In this document: piece after piece, positions 25,981 through 34,574 of the stretch
How positions within the stretch are numbered: the stretch's first letter is position 1
How the letters are laid out: each line of letters opens with the position of its first letter
Source of the DNA: an uncultured Microcaldota archaeon
GTDB taxonomy: Archaea; Micrarchaeota; Micrarchaeia; CAILAH01
DNA: 36,007 bases
Assembly: GCA_903832205.1 (NCBI GenBank)
Contig: CAILAH010000060.1
Coordinates: 1-36,007 of the forward strand
Reading direction: 5' to 3'
Notes under the pieces: generated by a model
Databases searched by the model: none
Told to the model about the DNA's origin: nothing
Seen by the model: only the letters and a program-made list of their open reading frames with translations
Position numbers and translations under genes: made by a program

Positions 25981-26529
25981 TTATTGTGTTTTTCCCGTTT
26001 GTTTGTCAAGGGTTTCCATCTCACTTACCCGTTTCCTGCTCATGTAATTGAATATGGGAATGAATACGAGCCTGTCGAGCACCTGCTGGATGGTTACTGC
26101 TGCGAAATTTGATGCGCCAAATGCGACTGCGGCCGCCGTGCCTGACCAGCTCACAACCCATGTTATGGCCTGTGCGATGAATGTGCTTCCTGCCATCTTC
26201 AGCATGTCGTTGAAGAGCTTGCCGGGATTTTTCTTGTAGACGTCCCTGTGGAAGAGCCACCAGCAGGCGCAGATGGAGGTCAGGCCGCCGAAGTAAGCCG
26301 AAATCCCCGCCACCCAGGTGGCTGCGGAGGACCTGTCCATGCCGGATTTTTCCGCAATGTGCGAGGAAACGTATGCGGCGGTTGTTGCGGTGACAGTCCC
26401 CACAATGTAGGAGCCGTTGAGCTTTACCCACTCCTTCTTATTTTCGTAAATGTTTTTCATGCGCGCAAAGCTCCTGCTGCGTTTCTTTTGAATCCGGGGG
26501 CTTTGCTCCATTTGCCTGGTGATTGCCAT
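25981..26529 (-). CDS. Membrane protein of unknown function
   Basis: Several hydrophobic Gly/Ala/Thr-rich segments after a basic N-terminus. Confidence 0.65.
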   Translation of the reverse strand: MAITRQMEQSPRIQKKRSRSFARMKNIYENKKEWVKLNGSYIVGTVTATTAAYVSSHIAEKSGMDRSSAATWVAGISAYFGGLTSICACWWLFHRDVYKKNPGKLFNDMLKMAGSTFIAQAITWVVSWSGTAAAVAFGASNFAAVTIQQVLDRLVFIPIFNYMSRKRVSEMETLDKQTGKTQ

Positions 26530-26552
26530 TTGTTTTGCACCGATTATTTACA

Positions 26553-27362
26553 TTATGCGTATTCTACGCCACTCACCCCAAAAGCCGAAGCGGGCAGGTA
26601 GGAGCTGACGATGCCCCTCGGCTCGCAAAGGTTGCCGTAACCGCGGGCCAGAGGCCTAACACCAACCCCATCTATCCTGAAAATCCAGCGCGTTTCATCG
26701 TCCGGCAATTGCTCCAGGAGCTGGGCATCAACCTGCAATGGAACTCTTGTTTCCCTGTCTACCTTGCCTCCTGCTCCTGATTCCTGTATAATGCCATTTA
26801 AGACAATGACTGTTTTTGGAATTACGACCATCTTTCCATTCTCCTTTTTTACTTCCGCGGGGTCGATAAACAGGCCCACACCTTTCACTCCTATTGCTTC
26901 TGCTGGAATGTAATTCGCCGGAACAATCCAAGTTGTTTCTGAATCCACAATGTCTCTTCCTACAACGAACGTTCCATCTATTTCTGGATATGCAATTATC
27001 TCACGGACCCATGCACCATAGTAGCCCTTTTTGTCCAGCTTTTTCCATTTGTCTGAGCCGACTAAATAATCATCATGCAATACGTTTGAGGGAAGGCGAA
27101 GGCCTTGTGCAGCTACAAGTTTTGCTGCTTCAAGATAGCCGGCGTGTGCTAGTTTGCTGCCATTAGTTCCCCTGATTAGCTTGATTTTCTTACCTAAATC
27201 GTTTGCTAAATATATGGATGAAGGTTGGATTGTCCTTACCGGTTCGGGAGCGGGCTTCTCCTCTTTGAACGGCTTGCTAAGGTCAACATTTCGAATGTCT
27301 GTGCCGAATAGGCCATCCTTAGCAATCGCGTCAAGTATTGGGTCCTTTTGTTTTTGAGCCAT
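26553..27362 (-). CDS. Hypothetical protein
   Basis: ORF to 27371, probable start MAQKQKD at 27362; no family recognised. Confidence 0.65.
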   Translation of the reverse strand: MAQKQKDPILDAIAKDGLFGTDIRNVDLSKPFKEEKPAPEPVRTIQPSSIYLANDLGKKIKLIRGTNGSKLAHAGYLEAAKLVAAQGLRLPSNVLHDDYLVGSDKWKKLDKKGYYGAWVREIIAYPEIDGTFVVGRDIVDSETTWIVPANYIPAEAIGVKGVGLFIDPAEVKKENGKMVVIPKTVIVLNGIIQESGAGGKVDRETRVPLQVDAQLLEQLPDDETRWIFRIDGVGVRPLARGYGNLCEPRGIVSSYLPASAFGVSGVEYA

Positions 27363-27498
27363 TTGTTTCACCGATGCCCCAGCTAATGATGCATAGATAT
27401 TGTTAGGATTCCTTGCGTAATATACGTGTTGCCATTGTACAATGTGCCCGTTTGCAGAGATTGAAATTAAATGAATGCTGTCTCAGTGCCGAAACGTA

Positions 27499-27526
27499 TA
27501 TATAGTTTGCATATAATAACTATATA
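27499..27526. promoter_or_regulatory. Inverted repeat TATATAGTT-N10-AACTATATA
   Basis: Perfect 9-bp arms upstream of the antitoxin-like gene. Confidence 0.6.
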
Positions 27527-27535
27527 AGTGATTAT

Positions 27536-27778
27536 ATGAGTTTCACAACAATACAGATAAACTCTACAACCAGGGAACGACTCACAAAGCTCAAAAGAAG
27601 GGGAAGGGAAACCTACGATGAGCTGCTCAACAATCTAATGGATCTTGTCCCGGCCGGAGACAAAGAGGGGGAATATACGGATGAATTCAAGGCCTCAATT
27701 GTCAAAGGGCGCCTTGACATAAAACACGGCAGGACTTATACGCTTGAAGAGGCGAAGAAAAGATTGGGGATTAATTAG
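27536..27778 (+). CDS. RHH/VapB-like antitoxin
   Basis: TTIQINSTTRERLTKLKRRGRETYDELLNNLMDLV resembles a ribbon-helix-helix N-terminus; precedes a RelE gene. Confidence 0.75.
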   Translation: MSFTTIQINSTTRERLTKLKRRGRETYDELLNNLMDLVPAGDKEGEYTDEFKASIVKGRLDIKHGRTYTLEEAKKRLGIN

Positions 27779-27831
27779 CGGCAACATACTGGAGACAGGA
27801 ATATAAACCGGTCAAGTGCATGTGATATTAT

Positions 27832-28101
27832 ATGGCTTTCAGGATTATACTCTCAGAGGAAATGCTCCTTGAGCTGGAGAAGCTTGATAATAAGGCTGCA
27901 AAACGGATTTTGGACAGGCTGGAGCATGCAAGCGAGAACCCAATGCACTTCTTCCAGAGGCTTGTTGGCAGGGAGGACTACAGGTTAAGAATCGGCGATT
28001 ACAGGATTATAGCGAGAATAATACAGGATGAGAAGATGATTTTTGTTGACACAATAGGCCACAGGAAAAATGTGTATAAAAGAATGGACAAGAAATTCTG
28101 A
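27832..28101 (+). CDS. RelE-family toxin
   Basis: FRIILSEEMLLELEKLDNKAAKRILDRLE...RLVGREDYRLRIGDYRIIARIIQDEKMIFVDTIGHRKNVYKRM. Confidence 0.92.
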   Translation: MAFRIILSEEMLLELEKLDNKAAKRILDRLEHASENPMHFFQRLVGREDYRLRIGDYRIIARIIQDEKMIFVDTIGHRKNVYKRMDKKF

Positions 28102-28200
28102 GGACCTTTTTTTATGCGACTTATGTGGCCGGAACTTCCTTGAAATCGGAATTTTAATATAAATCCGGTGATAATTCCACCAAATAAGAAAGGCTTATAA

Positions 28201-28210
28201 GGGGGGGGGG
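28201..28210. repeat. G10 homopolymer between TATA box and start codon
   Basis: gcttataa GGGGGGGGGG aaatag...atg. Confidence 0.8.
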
Positions 28211-28230
28211 AAATAGTAATTGGTGATAAT

Positions 28231-29274
28231 ATGCCTGGAACAGCATATAAAGAAAAAGAAATGCACAAGTTTACCCCGAAGAGGGTCGAGAAGCTCAAGG
28301 ACATGACTGTTGAAGAAGCAATCGAACAAAACAGGAAACTATTGCTAAAAAGCACTAAGAATGAAGTGCTGGTAAAACCAGAAATACTCAAGAAAATCCC
28401 GCCGCTGAACATTAACTTCGCCACTTTGGAGTATCCGATAGATGTAAAGCCTATGGCAATTATCCAGATTAATCAGGGAGAAAAGCACCTGCTTTATGAA
28501 GGTTCAGAGATAGAACTGAAAGATGGAGGTAAAATTGCCTGCGTTGGTGTAATGCCTGGATATACGCTTAACTCATCGGTCGCAATGTTTGAAGTCACAA
28601 AACCTGGTTACCAGGGCAAAGAAAGAATTCTTTTAAGTAACCAAGACGGTGAATACAACTCTCTTGGATATAATATCGCCCTTAAGGATCTTACCCTGCC
28701 ACAAAGCAAGGGAAAAACCACAAGTATGTATGTAGAAATGGTAAACCGCAACGATGAGGTTATTGATGCGTTCGTCCTAAAGCCGGGAGAGTCAAAAATG
28801 AGCAACGGATACGAGATATATTCAGGAAAACAATACGCCGGATATACTCTTAGAGACAACAGTGCTGAAATAACTGCGCTTATTGCACCGGGCAAAAGTG
28901 CTGCTTATGGCACAATCAATATAGGGGAAGCACTGGACTTGGGTGATGTTAGGGTTAGACTTGCAGATCTAGAAGCGCCTTCCTCATCAAAACAGGCCAA
29001 TTTGGAATTTGTAAAAACCACCGGATCCGTCTACCACGGCTTTATCGGAGAAAATCAGAGCGGCCTTGCATTGGTTGAAGGAATTGAAAGCACCCCAATC
29101 ACGAATGGGTTTGAAGTTAAAATAGGAAAAGCGTTTGGTGGCTATACCTTGGCTAAGAAAGCTGTTTTTGACATTGAGGTGGGGGGCAGCAAAGTCTCCG
29201 AACTTCACATTGGAGAAGAAGCAACAATAAACGGGATGAAAGTCAGGTTCAAGGATATTGCTTTCGTACCTTAA
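28231..29274 (+). CDS. Repeat-containing beta protein with GYTL motifs, no signal peptide
   Basis: 347 aa; PGYTLNSSVAMFEV, AGYTLRDNSAEITA, GGYTLAKKAVFDIEV repeats. Confidence 0.8.
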   Translation: MPGTAYKEKEMHKFTPKRVEKLKDMTVEEAIEQNRKLLLKSTKNEVLVKPEILKKIPPLNINFATLEYPIDVKPMAIIQINQGEKHLLYEGSEIELKDGGKIACVGVMPGYTLNSSVAMFEVTKPGYQGKERILLSNQDGEYNSLGYNIALKDLTLPQSKGKTTSMYVEMVNRNDEVIDAFVLKPGESKMSNGYEIYSGKQYAGYTLRDNSAEITALIAPGKSAAYGTINIGEALDLGDVRVRLADLEAPSSSKQANLEFVKTTGSVYHGFIGENQSGLALVEGIESTPITNGFEVKIGKAFGGYTLAKKAVFDIEVGGSKVSELHIGEEATINGMKVRFKDIAFVP

Positions 29275-29346
29275 GAGAATCCTTTTCTTTTTTTCTTTAT
29301 TTTCAAATCTGTTCCTGAGGAAAATTATAGAATTAAAAAGAAAAAA

Positions 29347-31251
29347 TTATGCAATCCTGAAGCCGTCGAGGTTCATGGGTGCGCGAGCCTCGGTCTTGAA
29401 TATGTAGCCCAACGTTCTTGCCATGTCCTCGCACTTGCTGGCCTCGCCGTGCATCGTGAATATGTTCCTGAAGTTCTGCCTCATGTCCCTCACGAATGCA
29501 ATGAGCTGCCTGCGGTCCGAGTGGCCCGAGAATCCTTCAATGGTCTTGTGCTGCATGTTCAGCTGCAGGTTCCTTATCCTGCCGTGCTCATCGGATACTT
29601 GGAAATCCTTGTCGCCGCTCTGGATTTTCCTTCCAATAGAGGTTGGGGATTGGTAACCTACGAAGAAGAGCGAGTTCTTGGGGTCTTCCGCCATCATCTT
29701 CAGGTATTCAAATGAGGGGCCGCCCGTAAGCATGCCCGACGGTGCGAGGATGATTGCCGGCTCGCCGTCCACAATCTCGCGCCTGTTCTTTTTCACGGGC
29801 TCGAATATGGGCGACTCGAACGGCGATTCATCTGAGAGGATCCTGCGCTGGATGCCCTTCTTCAAATACTCGGGGTATGCAGTGTGGAATGCTGTGGTTT
29901 CGAGAATCATGCCGTCAATGTAGACCTTGTAGGGGAACTCGGCTTCCTTGCCGCGCACGAATTTCTCTAAAGTGAGCATCACTTCCTGCGAACGGCCCAC
30001 GGAGAAGACGGGAATAAGAACCTTGCCGCCGTTCTTCAGCGTTGCCATTGCGGAGTCCCAGAGGTTCTGGTCACGCTCATATGAGCGCGGCATCACATCG
30101 TTCTTTGCGCCGTAGGTGCTCTCAAGGAAGAGGGTTTCTACGCGCGGGAATAATGTGTCCGCGGGCTCGAAGAGCGTTGAAGGCGTGTATCTGATGTCTC
30201 CTGAGAAGACGAGGTTGTGCTTGCCGTTGCCTATGTGCAGGTGGACGGTGGCGCTTCCCAGGATGTGGCCCGCATTCCTGAACGTGAGCTTCATGTGGGG
30301 CGTGATGTCCGTAACCTCACCGTAGTTGCGCGTGATTGTGTGCGCAACCGTTTTCCTGACGTCGGAGTCCGAGTATGGCGGCTCCTTGCCGGTCATGTTG
30401 AGCACTTTGATGATATCGAACTGCAGAAGCGTCATGAGGTCACGGGTGGGCGGCGTGCAAAAGACTGGGCCGTCGTAGCCCAGCTTGAAGAGATAGGGCA
30501 AAAAGCCGCTGTGGTCCGTGTGCGCGTGCGATATGATTACTGCATCTATTTCCTCAATGGTGAGGCCCATGCTGCCCAGGTAGGGGTAGGCGCGGGTGGG
30601 ATCGGTGGTGTCGTTGTTCATGCCCATATCTATGAGCACGTTCTCCTTGTTGGTCTGCACCAAAAGGCAGGAGCGGCCGATTTCCTTGAATGCGCCGAGC
30701 GCGACTGTCTTCACCCACTCAATCTCGCCCTCAACCTGTGTTACGTTGACTTTCTTTCCGAAAGCGCTCAGGAAGCGCTTGCGCTCTGGAGCGGACTGTG
30801 CCTCTGAGCCGCGGATGCCGCGGATAATGTTTGAGGGAATGGTGGGCGAGCGCTGGACGCGCGCGTTCCATCCCGTCTTTATCATGATTTCCTTGAGATG
30901 CATGCCTCCCTTGCCGATGACGAGGCCCGGCTTCAATGCGTTGATTACCACTTCGCCGAATTCTGGGATGAATGTGATGTCGTTCTCGCCCACTCCCGCC
31001 TCCTCGGTTATGAGGCTGCGTATGAGTGCGAGCGTATCCTCGGGCGGCTTGCGCACGGGCGCATCGCAGCGCACTAGGATTTTTTTGCGCAAACCTCTGG
31101 AGAGGTTCTTCATCGTCTCCTCGTTCTCATAGAACGGGGCGGGGTCTGTCAGGTAAATCGCCACATCCGGACCTTCCATCTCAAGCTTTACCAGTCCGCA
31201 TGCGGGCGGCAGCAACTCTTCTGCCTTCTTCTTAAGCTCATTTTTATCCAT
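29347..31251 (-). CDS. fttA: aCPSF1/FttA-type KH + metallo-beta-lactamase/beta-CASP ribonuclease
   Basis: N-terminal KH (NALKPGLVIGKGGMHLKEIM), ISHAHTDHSGFLPYL, FSGDIRYTPS, SGHSDRRQL. Confidence 0.95.
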   Translation of the reverse strand: MDKNELKKKAEELLPPACGLVKLEMEGPDVAIYLTDPAPFYENEETMKNLSRGLRKKILVRCDAPVRKPPEDTLALIRSLITEEAGVGENDITFIPEFGEVVINALKPGLVIGKGGMHLKEIMIKTGWNARVQRSPTIPSNIIRGIRGSEAQSAPERKRFLSAFGKKVNVTQVEGEIEWVKTVALGAFKEIGRSCLLVQTNKENVLIDMGMNNDTTDPTRAYPYLGSMGLTIEEIDAVIISHAHTDHSGFLPYLFKLGYDGPVFCTPPTRDLMTLLQFDIIKVLNMTGKEPPYSDSDVRKTVAHTITRNYGEVTDITPHMKLTFRNAGHILGSATVHLHIGNGKHNLVFSGDIRYTPSTLFEPADTLFPRVETLFLESTYGAKNDVMPRSYERDQNLWDSAMATLKNGGKVLIPVFSVGRSQEVMLTLEKFVRGKEAEFPYKVYIDGMILETTAFHTAYPEYLKKGIQRRILSDESPFESPIFEPVKKNRREIVDGEPAIILAPSGMLTGGPSFEYLKMMAEDPKNSLFFVGYQSPTSIGRKIQSGDKDFQVSDEHGRIRNLQLNMQHKTIEGFSGHSDRRQLIAFVRDMRQNFRNIFTMHGEASKCEDMARTLGYIFKTEARAPMNLDGFRIA

Positions 31252-31301
31252 TGAAAATACACCTCAAGTGATTGAATTAGTATGAAAAAACTCCCAAGAA
31301 A

Positions 31302-31934
31302 TTAGTGGGAAGAAAGTAAACTCTGGACTTCCTCTTTTGTGTACGCCTTGTACCCCTTGGAGGTTACTGAAACGAGCGCTATCCCGTCGCCTGTGGCGAT
31401 GTCGCGCTTCATTGCGATTGCGATTGCCTTCACGGCCATGGGAAGGAGTTCCTCAATCTTCAGGTCGTCCTTGTAAACGCTCTCGAGATATCCGAGCGCC
31501 GTGGGGGAGCCGCTGCCGGTGGATGTGCACCTTTCGGTTGTCACGCCGCCGATGGGGTCGAGGTTGTAGATGGAGCCGCCCCTGTCATCGAAACCTGCAA
31601 CGAGAAGCTGCACCATGAACGGGTAGTACTTCTGCTGGAAGAGGATGTTTGAAAGAAGCGTTGAGACGCCTTTCACGGGCATGGGCAGGTTGTTCTGCAG
31701 CCTGAAGAGCTTGAGCTCCGCCTGCATGTAGCGCACCAGCGCCTGCGCATCGCCGACGCTGCCTGCGATGGTCATGCCTACGTGCTCGTCGAGCCTGTGA
31801 ATCTTCTCCACTTCCCTGTTGGCGATGAAATAGCCCATGCTCGCGCGCATGTCCGAAGCAAGCACTACGCCATCCTTGCCTACGAGGCCGACCGTGGTTG
31901 TTCCCTTCTTAATATTGTCAAAATTCTGCTCCAT
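31302..31934 (-). CDS. psmB: Proteasome subunit beta
   Basis: KKGTTTVGLVGKDGVVLASDMRASMGYFIANREVEKIHRL; predicted processing before TTT. Confidence 0.97.
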   Translation of the reverse strand: MEQNFDNIKKGTTTVGLVGKDGVVLASDMRASMGYFIANREVEKIHRLDEHVGMTIAGSVGDAQALVRYMQAELKLFRLQNNLPMPVKGVSTLLSNILFQQKYYPFMVQLLVAGFDDRGGSIYNLDPIGGVTTERCTSTGSGSPTALGYLESVYKDDLKIEELLPMAVKAIAIAMKRDIATGDGIALVSVTSKGYKAYTKEEVQSLLSSH

Positions 31935-32017
31935 AAAAACACACCATTTTCCTTTTAGTTGGATTAACTAAAGAAAAAATAATAGTAAAAATAGAGAATG
32001 AAACCTTTTAAAGTTTC

Positions 32018-33739
32018 TTAATAGTTGGTTGTGCCGCCAACCCAGACGTTCTCGACATCGATGACCCAGCCGTCAAGCGCGCCGTTCGACGTCTTCACCT
32101 TGAAGTTCGCGTAGCGGTCCCAGCCTGAGCTGTTTCCCAGGTCCTTGCGCTCGCCGGTCCTCATGGTGACGAGGTTGTTGATTATGCCAATGCTTGCCCA
32201 TTTCTCTGCAAGCGTGTAGCCAGATGCGACATCGTAGACGCGGATAAGGTAGTAGCCCACCTTAATCGTGCCTTCTTCCATGTCGACGGTTCCGCTTGCG
32301 ATTTCCTCGCCCGCAAGGTTTTTTATCGCAATAACTGCGGCCGCTGCGCGTTTGTCTGTTGCAGTTACCAGGTCGCCTATCACGAGCCTGTTGCCTGTGC
32401 CGTCGCCTATGTCAAGGGATTCACCAATTGAAAGCATTGGGGAGTAGGCTGCCTCGGTCACGAGCTCGACTGAGTTCTCATCGGATCTGGAGAGAATCAG
32501 GTCGTGGTCCAGGTACTTTACGATTTTCCTGTCCTTGTAGGCGCCGAGCGGGATGGGCTCGTTGAACGAGCAATCGTGCTGCTTGAGCAGCTTTTTGTCC
32601 GCGCAGCTCTTGCCGTCGACGGACTCGTCCTTTACATCGCTCCACGTGTTTACGAGCTTCTGAACGTTGCCGTCCTCCATCGTGTACTCTGTTGGTGCGT
32701 CAATCTCCATATTACTGGAGAGCCAGCACGTGTCAACACCTGAGATAACGCCAATCTTAGTATAGCGCCAGTTTTTTGGCTGGCCGCCGCCTATCTCATA
32801 GACGCGAACGTGGTATTCTTTGCCGCCCGCTGATATGGTTCTGTAGCAAGTGTCATTGGTGGAGAGTGCTCCAGTCGCTATTTCCTTGCCGTTGGCATCC
32901 ACAAAGGATACAAGAACCTTAGGCAGGTCATTGCCAATAGTTTCGCCTGGAAACACGATATCCTGGACCACAATCTTGTTGCCGTCGCCCAGCTGTATTG
33001 AAGAGTTAATGTAGGCGGTTGACATGGCACTAAGCTTCACCGCATCGTCCGGAATTTCACATATGCTTAATATGGATGTTTCCGAGCCGTCGAAAAACTT
33101 GAGCTTCTTGTCGCTTGCAACGTTGACGGATTTCTCAGCCAGCGTGTAGCCGTTGTTCACTGCGCAAAACTCGAGAACCTGCTTTTCGCCTGAAGGATTA
33201 ATCGTCTCAACCTGTTCGCCTGCGGAGACCTGTATTGTCTGTTTTTTTGCCCTGTTCTCCTGCCACGGCTTGCTGTAATCCTCATACCAGACGTCAAGCA
33301 TTGCCTTGCCATCTGCGGTAAGGTCTACAATGGTTGCAATCACGTTATTCTCGAGCATGACGAATTTCGCCATTTCAAGCTTGCCGGAATTTGTGGTTGT
33401 GCCGAAATCGATGACCTTTGGGTCGCCGCAATATTTGGGTGCCTGAACGCCTGCATCTTGCACGCCTGCGTCCTGGACGCCTGCGTCAGTTGCGGCGCCT
33501 GCGTCCTTTGCAACGCCGCCATCCTGCTTATTGTCAGACATATAGACCTTCACAATAACGTCGGGCGGTTTCGAGCTAAGATCAACGGGAAGTATTTTGT
33601 CTTCACTACAGCCCGTAAGCATCCTTGCGGCAAGGCCTGCGGTCAAAATGCCTGCGGCAATGAACATCTTTGCCCTGCTCTTTTTCGGCTTTTCAGCCGT
33701 AAGCACTGTGTTTTCGTTTGTTCTATAGGATTTTGTCAT
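32018..33739 (-). CDS. Large lipoprotein with GYTL-type beta modules and DAGVQ repeats
   Basis: AAGILTAGLAARMLTGC lipobox; GYTLAEK twice; tracked ORF to 33757, probable start MTKSYR at 33739. Confidence 0.8.
   Translation of the reverse strand: MTKSYRTNENTVLTAEKPKKSRAKMFIAAGILTAGLAARMLTGCSEDKILPVDLSSKPPDVIVKVYMSDNKQDGGVAKDAGAATDAGVQDAGVQDAGVQAPKYCGDPKVIDFGTTTNSGKLEMAKFVMLENNVIATIVDLTADGKAMLDVWYEDYSKPWQENRAKKQTIQVSAGEQVETINPSGEKQVLEFCAVNNGYTLAEKSVNVASDKKLKFFDGSETSILSICEIPDDAVKLSAMSTAYINSSIQLGDGNKIVVQDIVFPGETIGNDLPKVLVSFVDANGKEIATGALSTNDTCYRTISAGGKEYHVRVYEIGGGQPKNWRYTKIGVISGVDTCWLSSNMEIDAPTEYTMEDGNVQKLVNTWSDVKDESVDGKSCADKKLLKQHDCSFNEPIPLGAYKDRKIVKYLDHDLILSRSDENSVELVTEAAYSPMLSIGESLDIGDGTGNRLVIGDLVTATDKRAAAAVIAIKNLAGEEIASGTVDMEEGTIKVGYYLIRVYDVASGYTLAEKWASIGIINNLVTMRTGERKDLGNSSGWDRYANFKVKTSNGALDGWVIDVENVWVGGTTNY
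33443..33487 (-). repeat. 15-bp tandem repeat, three DAGVQ units
   Basis: Consecutive GA(C/T)GCAGGCGTxCA(A/G) on the minus strand. Confidence 0.75.
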
Positions 33740-33799
33740 GTAATTATTGGAGGGCAAGTGGTATTTAAGAGTTTCGGTATGCCCGTATATATATGTTCC

Positions 33800-34522
33800 T
33801 CATTCACAGACGACAACATTGCTCAGGACGCCCTTGGTGCCTGGGATGAAGGGCTCGGTTGTGGCCTCTGCCGTAGTAAGGCCTGTAACGGGCTCGGTAA
33901 GGCGATAGGTATGCTCCCCGTTCACGGAAACCTGGACGACAATCTTTCCGTCTTTTGTGCGGAAGCCGTGGTCGAATAGGACTTTTACGGAAGTGCCGTC
34001 AGCGCCGGGGAAGTCGACCTCCTTTCCTTCCTCAATCTCGATGTCGTTGCCGTCCGACTTGAATAGGAGTTTTGAGATTTTGTAGCCCATGGGGCCGAAT
34101 TTCAGTAAGCACGAATCGGAGGCGGATTCGCAAGTCACGCTGCCGTCGCTGCCCGAGCTTACGGTGGGTGAGATAGACGGGTCCCGCGGTGCGGTCTCAT
34201 AGGATGCCCGGTCGTTCTCGACGTCAATATCTTTTATGGTAAGGTCGATGCCACAGTTTGCGGGGAACTTCTCGCCCGCAAGCATAATCCTGGAAAATTC
34301 TGAAGAAGAGGAGGTGCACTTTTCAGTGACCACCACGTATTCAGGAGGGTTGCAGCTCAGGTCAATATCGTTAGAAACTGCATCAGGCTGCTGGGGCAGG
34401 CATGACGGGAGAAGTGCAATGCCTGCGGACAGAAGGGAAATTTGCAGAAACTGCTTTGCCTTTTGGATTTTAGTAATTGCATGCTTGCTGTCAATTCGCA
34501 TTTCGGGCTTCACCGCACTCAT
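33800..34522 (-). CDS. Lipoprotein, probable distant paralogue of the 32018-33739 protein
   Basis: ISLLSAGIALLPSC lipobox; DIDLSCNPPEYVVV resembles PVDLSSKPPDVIVK of the neighbour. Confidence 0.75.
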   Translation of the reverse strand: MSAVKPEMRIDSKHAITKIQKAKQFLQISLLSAGIALLPSCLPQQPDAVSNDIDLSCNPPEYVVVTEKCTSSSSEFSRIMLAGEKFPANCGIDLTIKDIDVENDRASYETAPRDPSISPTVSSGSDGSVTCESASDSCLLKFGPMGYKISKLLFKSDGNDIEIEEGKEVDFPGADGTSVKVLFDHGFRTKDGKIVVQVSVNGEHTYRLTEPVTGLTTAEATTEPFIPGTKGVLSNVVVCE

Positions 34523-34545
34523 AAAAGGATTGGGGGCGGCGGCGG

Positions 34546-34551
34546 TTTAAA
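34546..34551. promoter_or_regulatory. Shared palindromic TATA box (TTTAAA), mirror promoter
   Basis: Centre 34548.5 is 26.5 bp from both ATG 34522(-) and ATG 34575(+). Confidence 0.65.
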
Positions 34552-34574
34552 TAGTTTTCACGCAACATAACCTT

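Noticed and set aside
30217-30807. 196-aa plus-strand ORF
   Set aside because: Antisense to the aCPSF1-type gene; no family motif.
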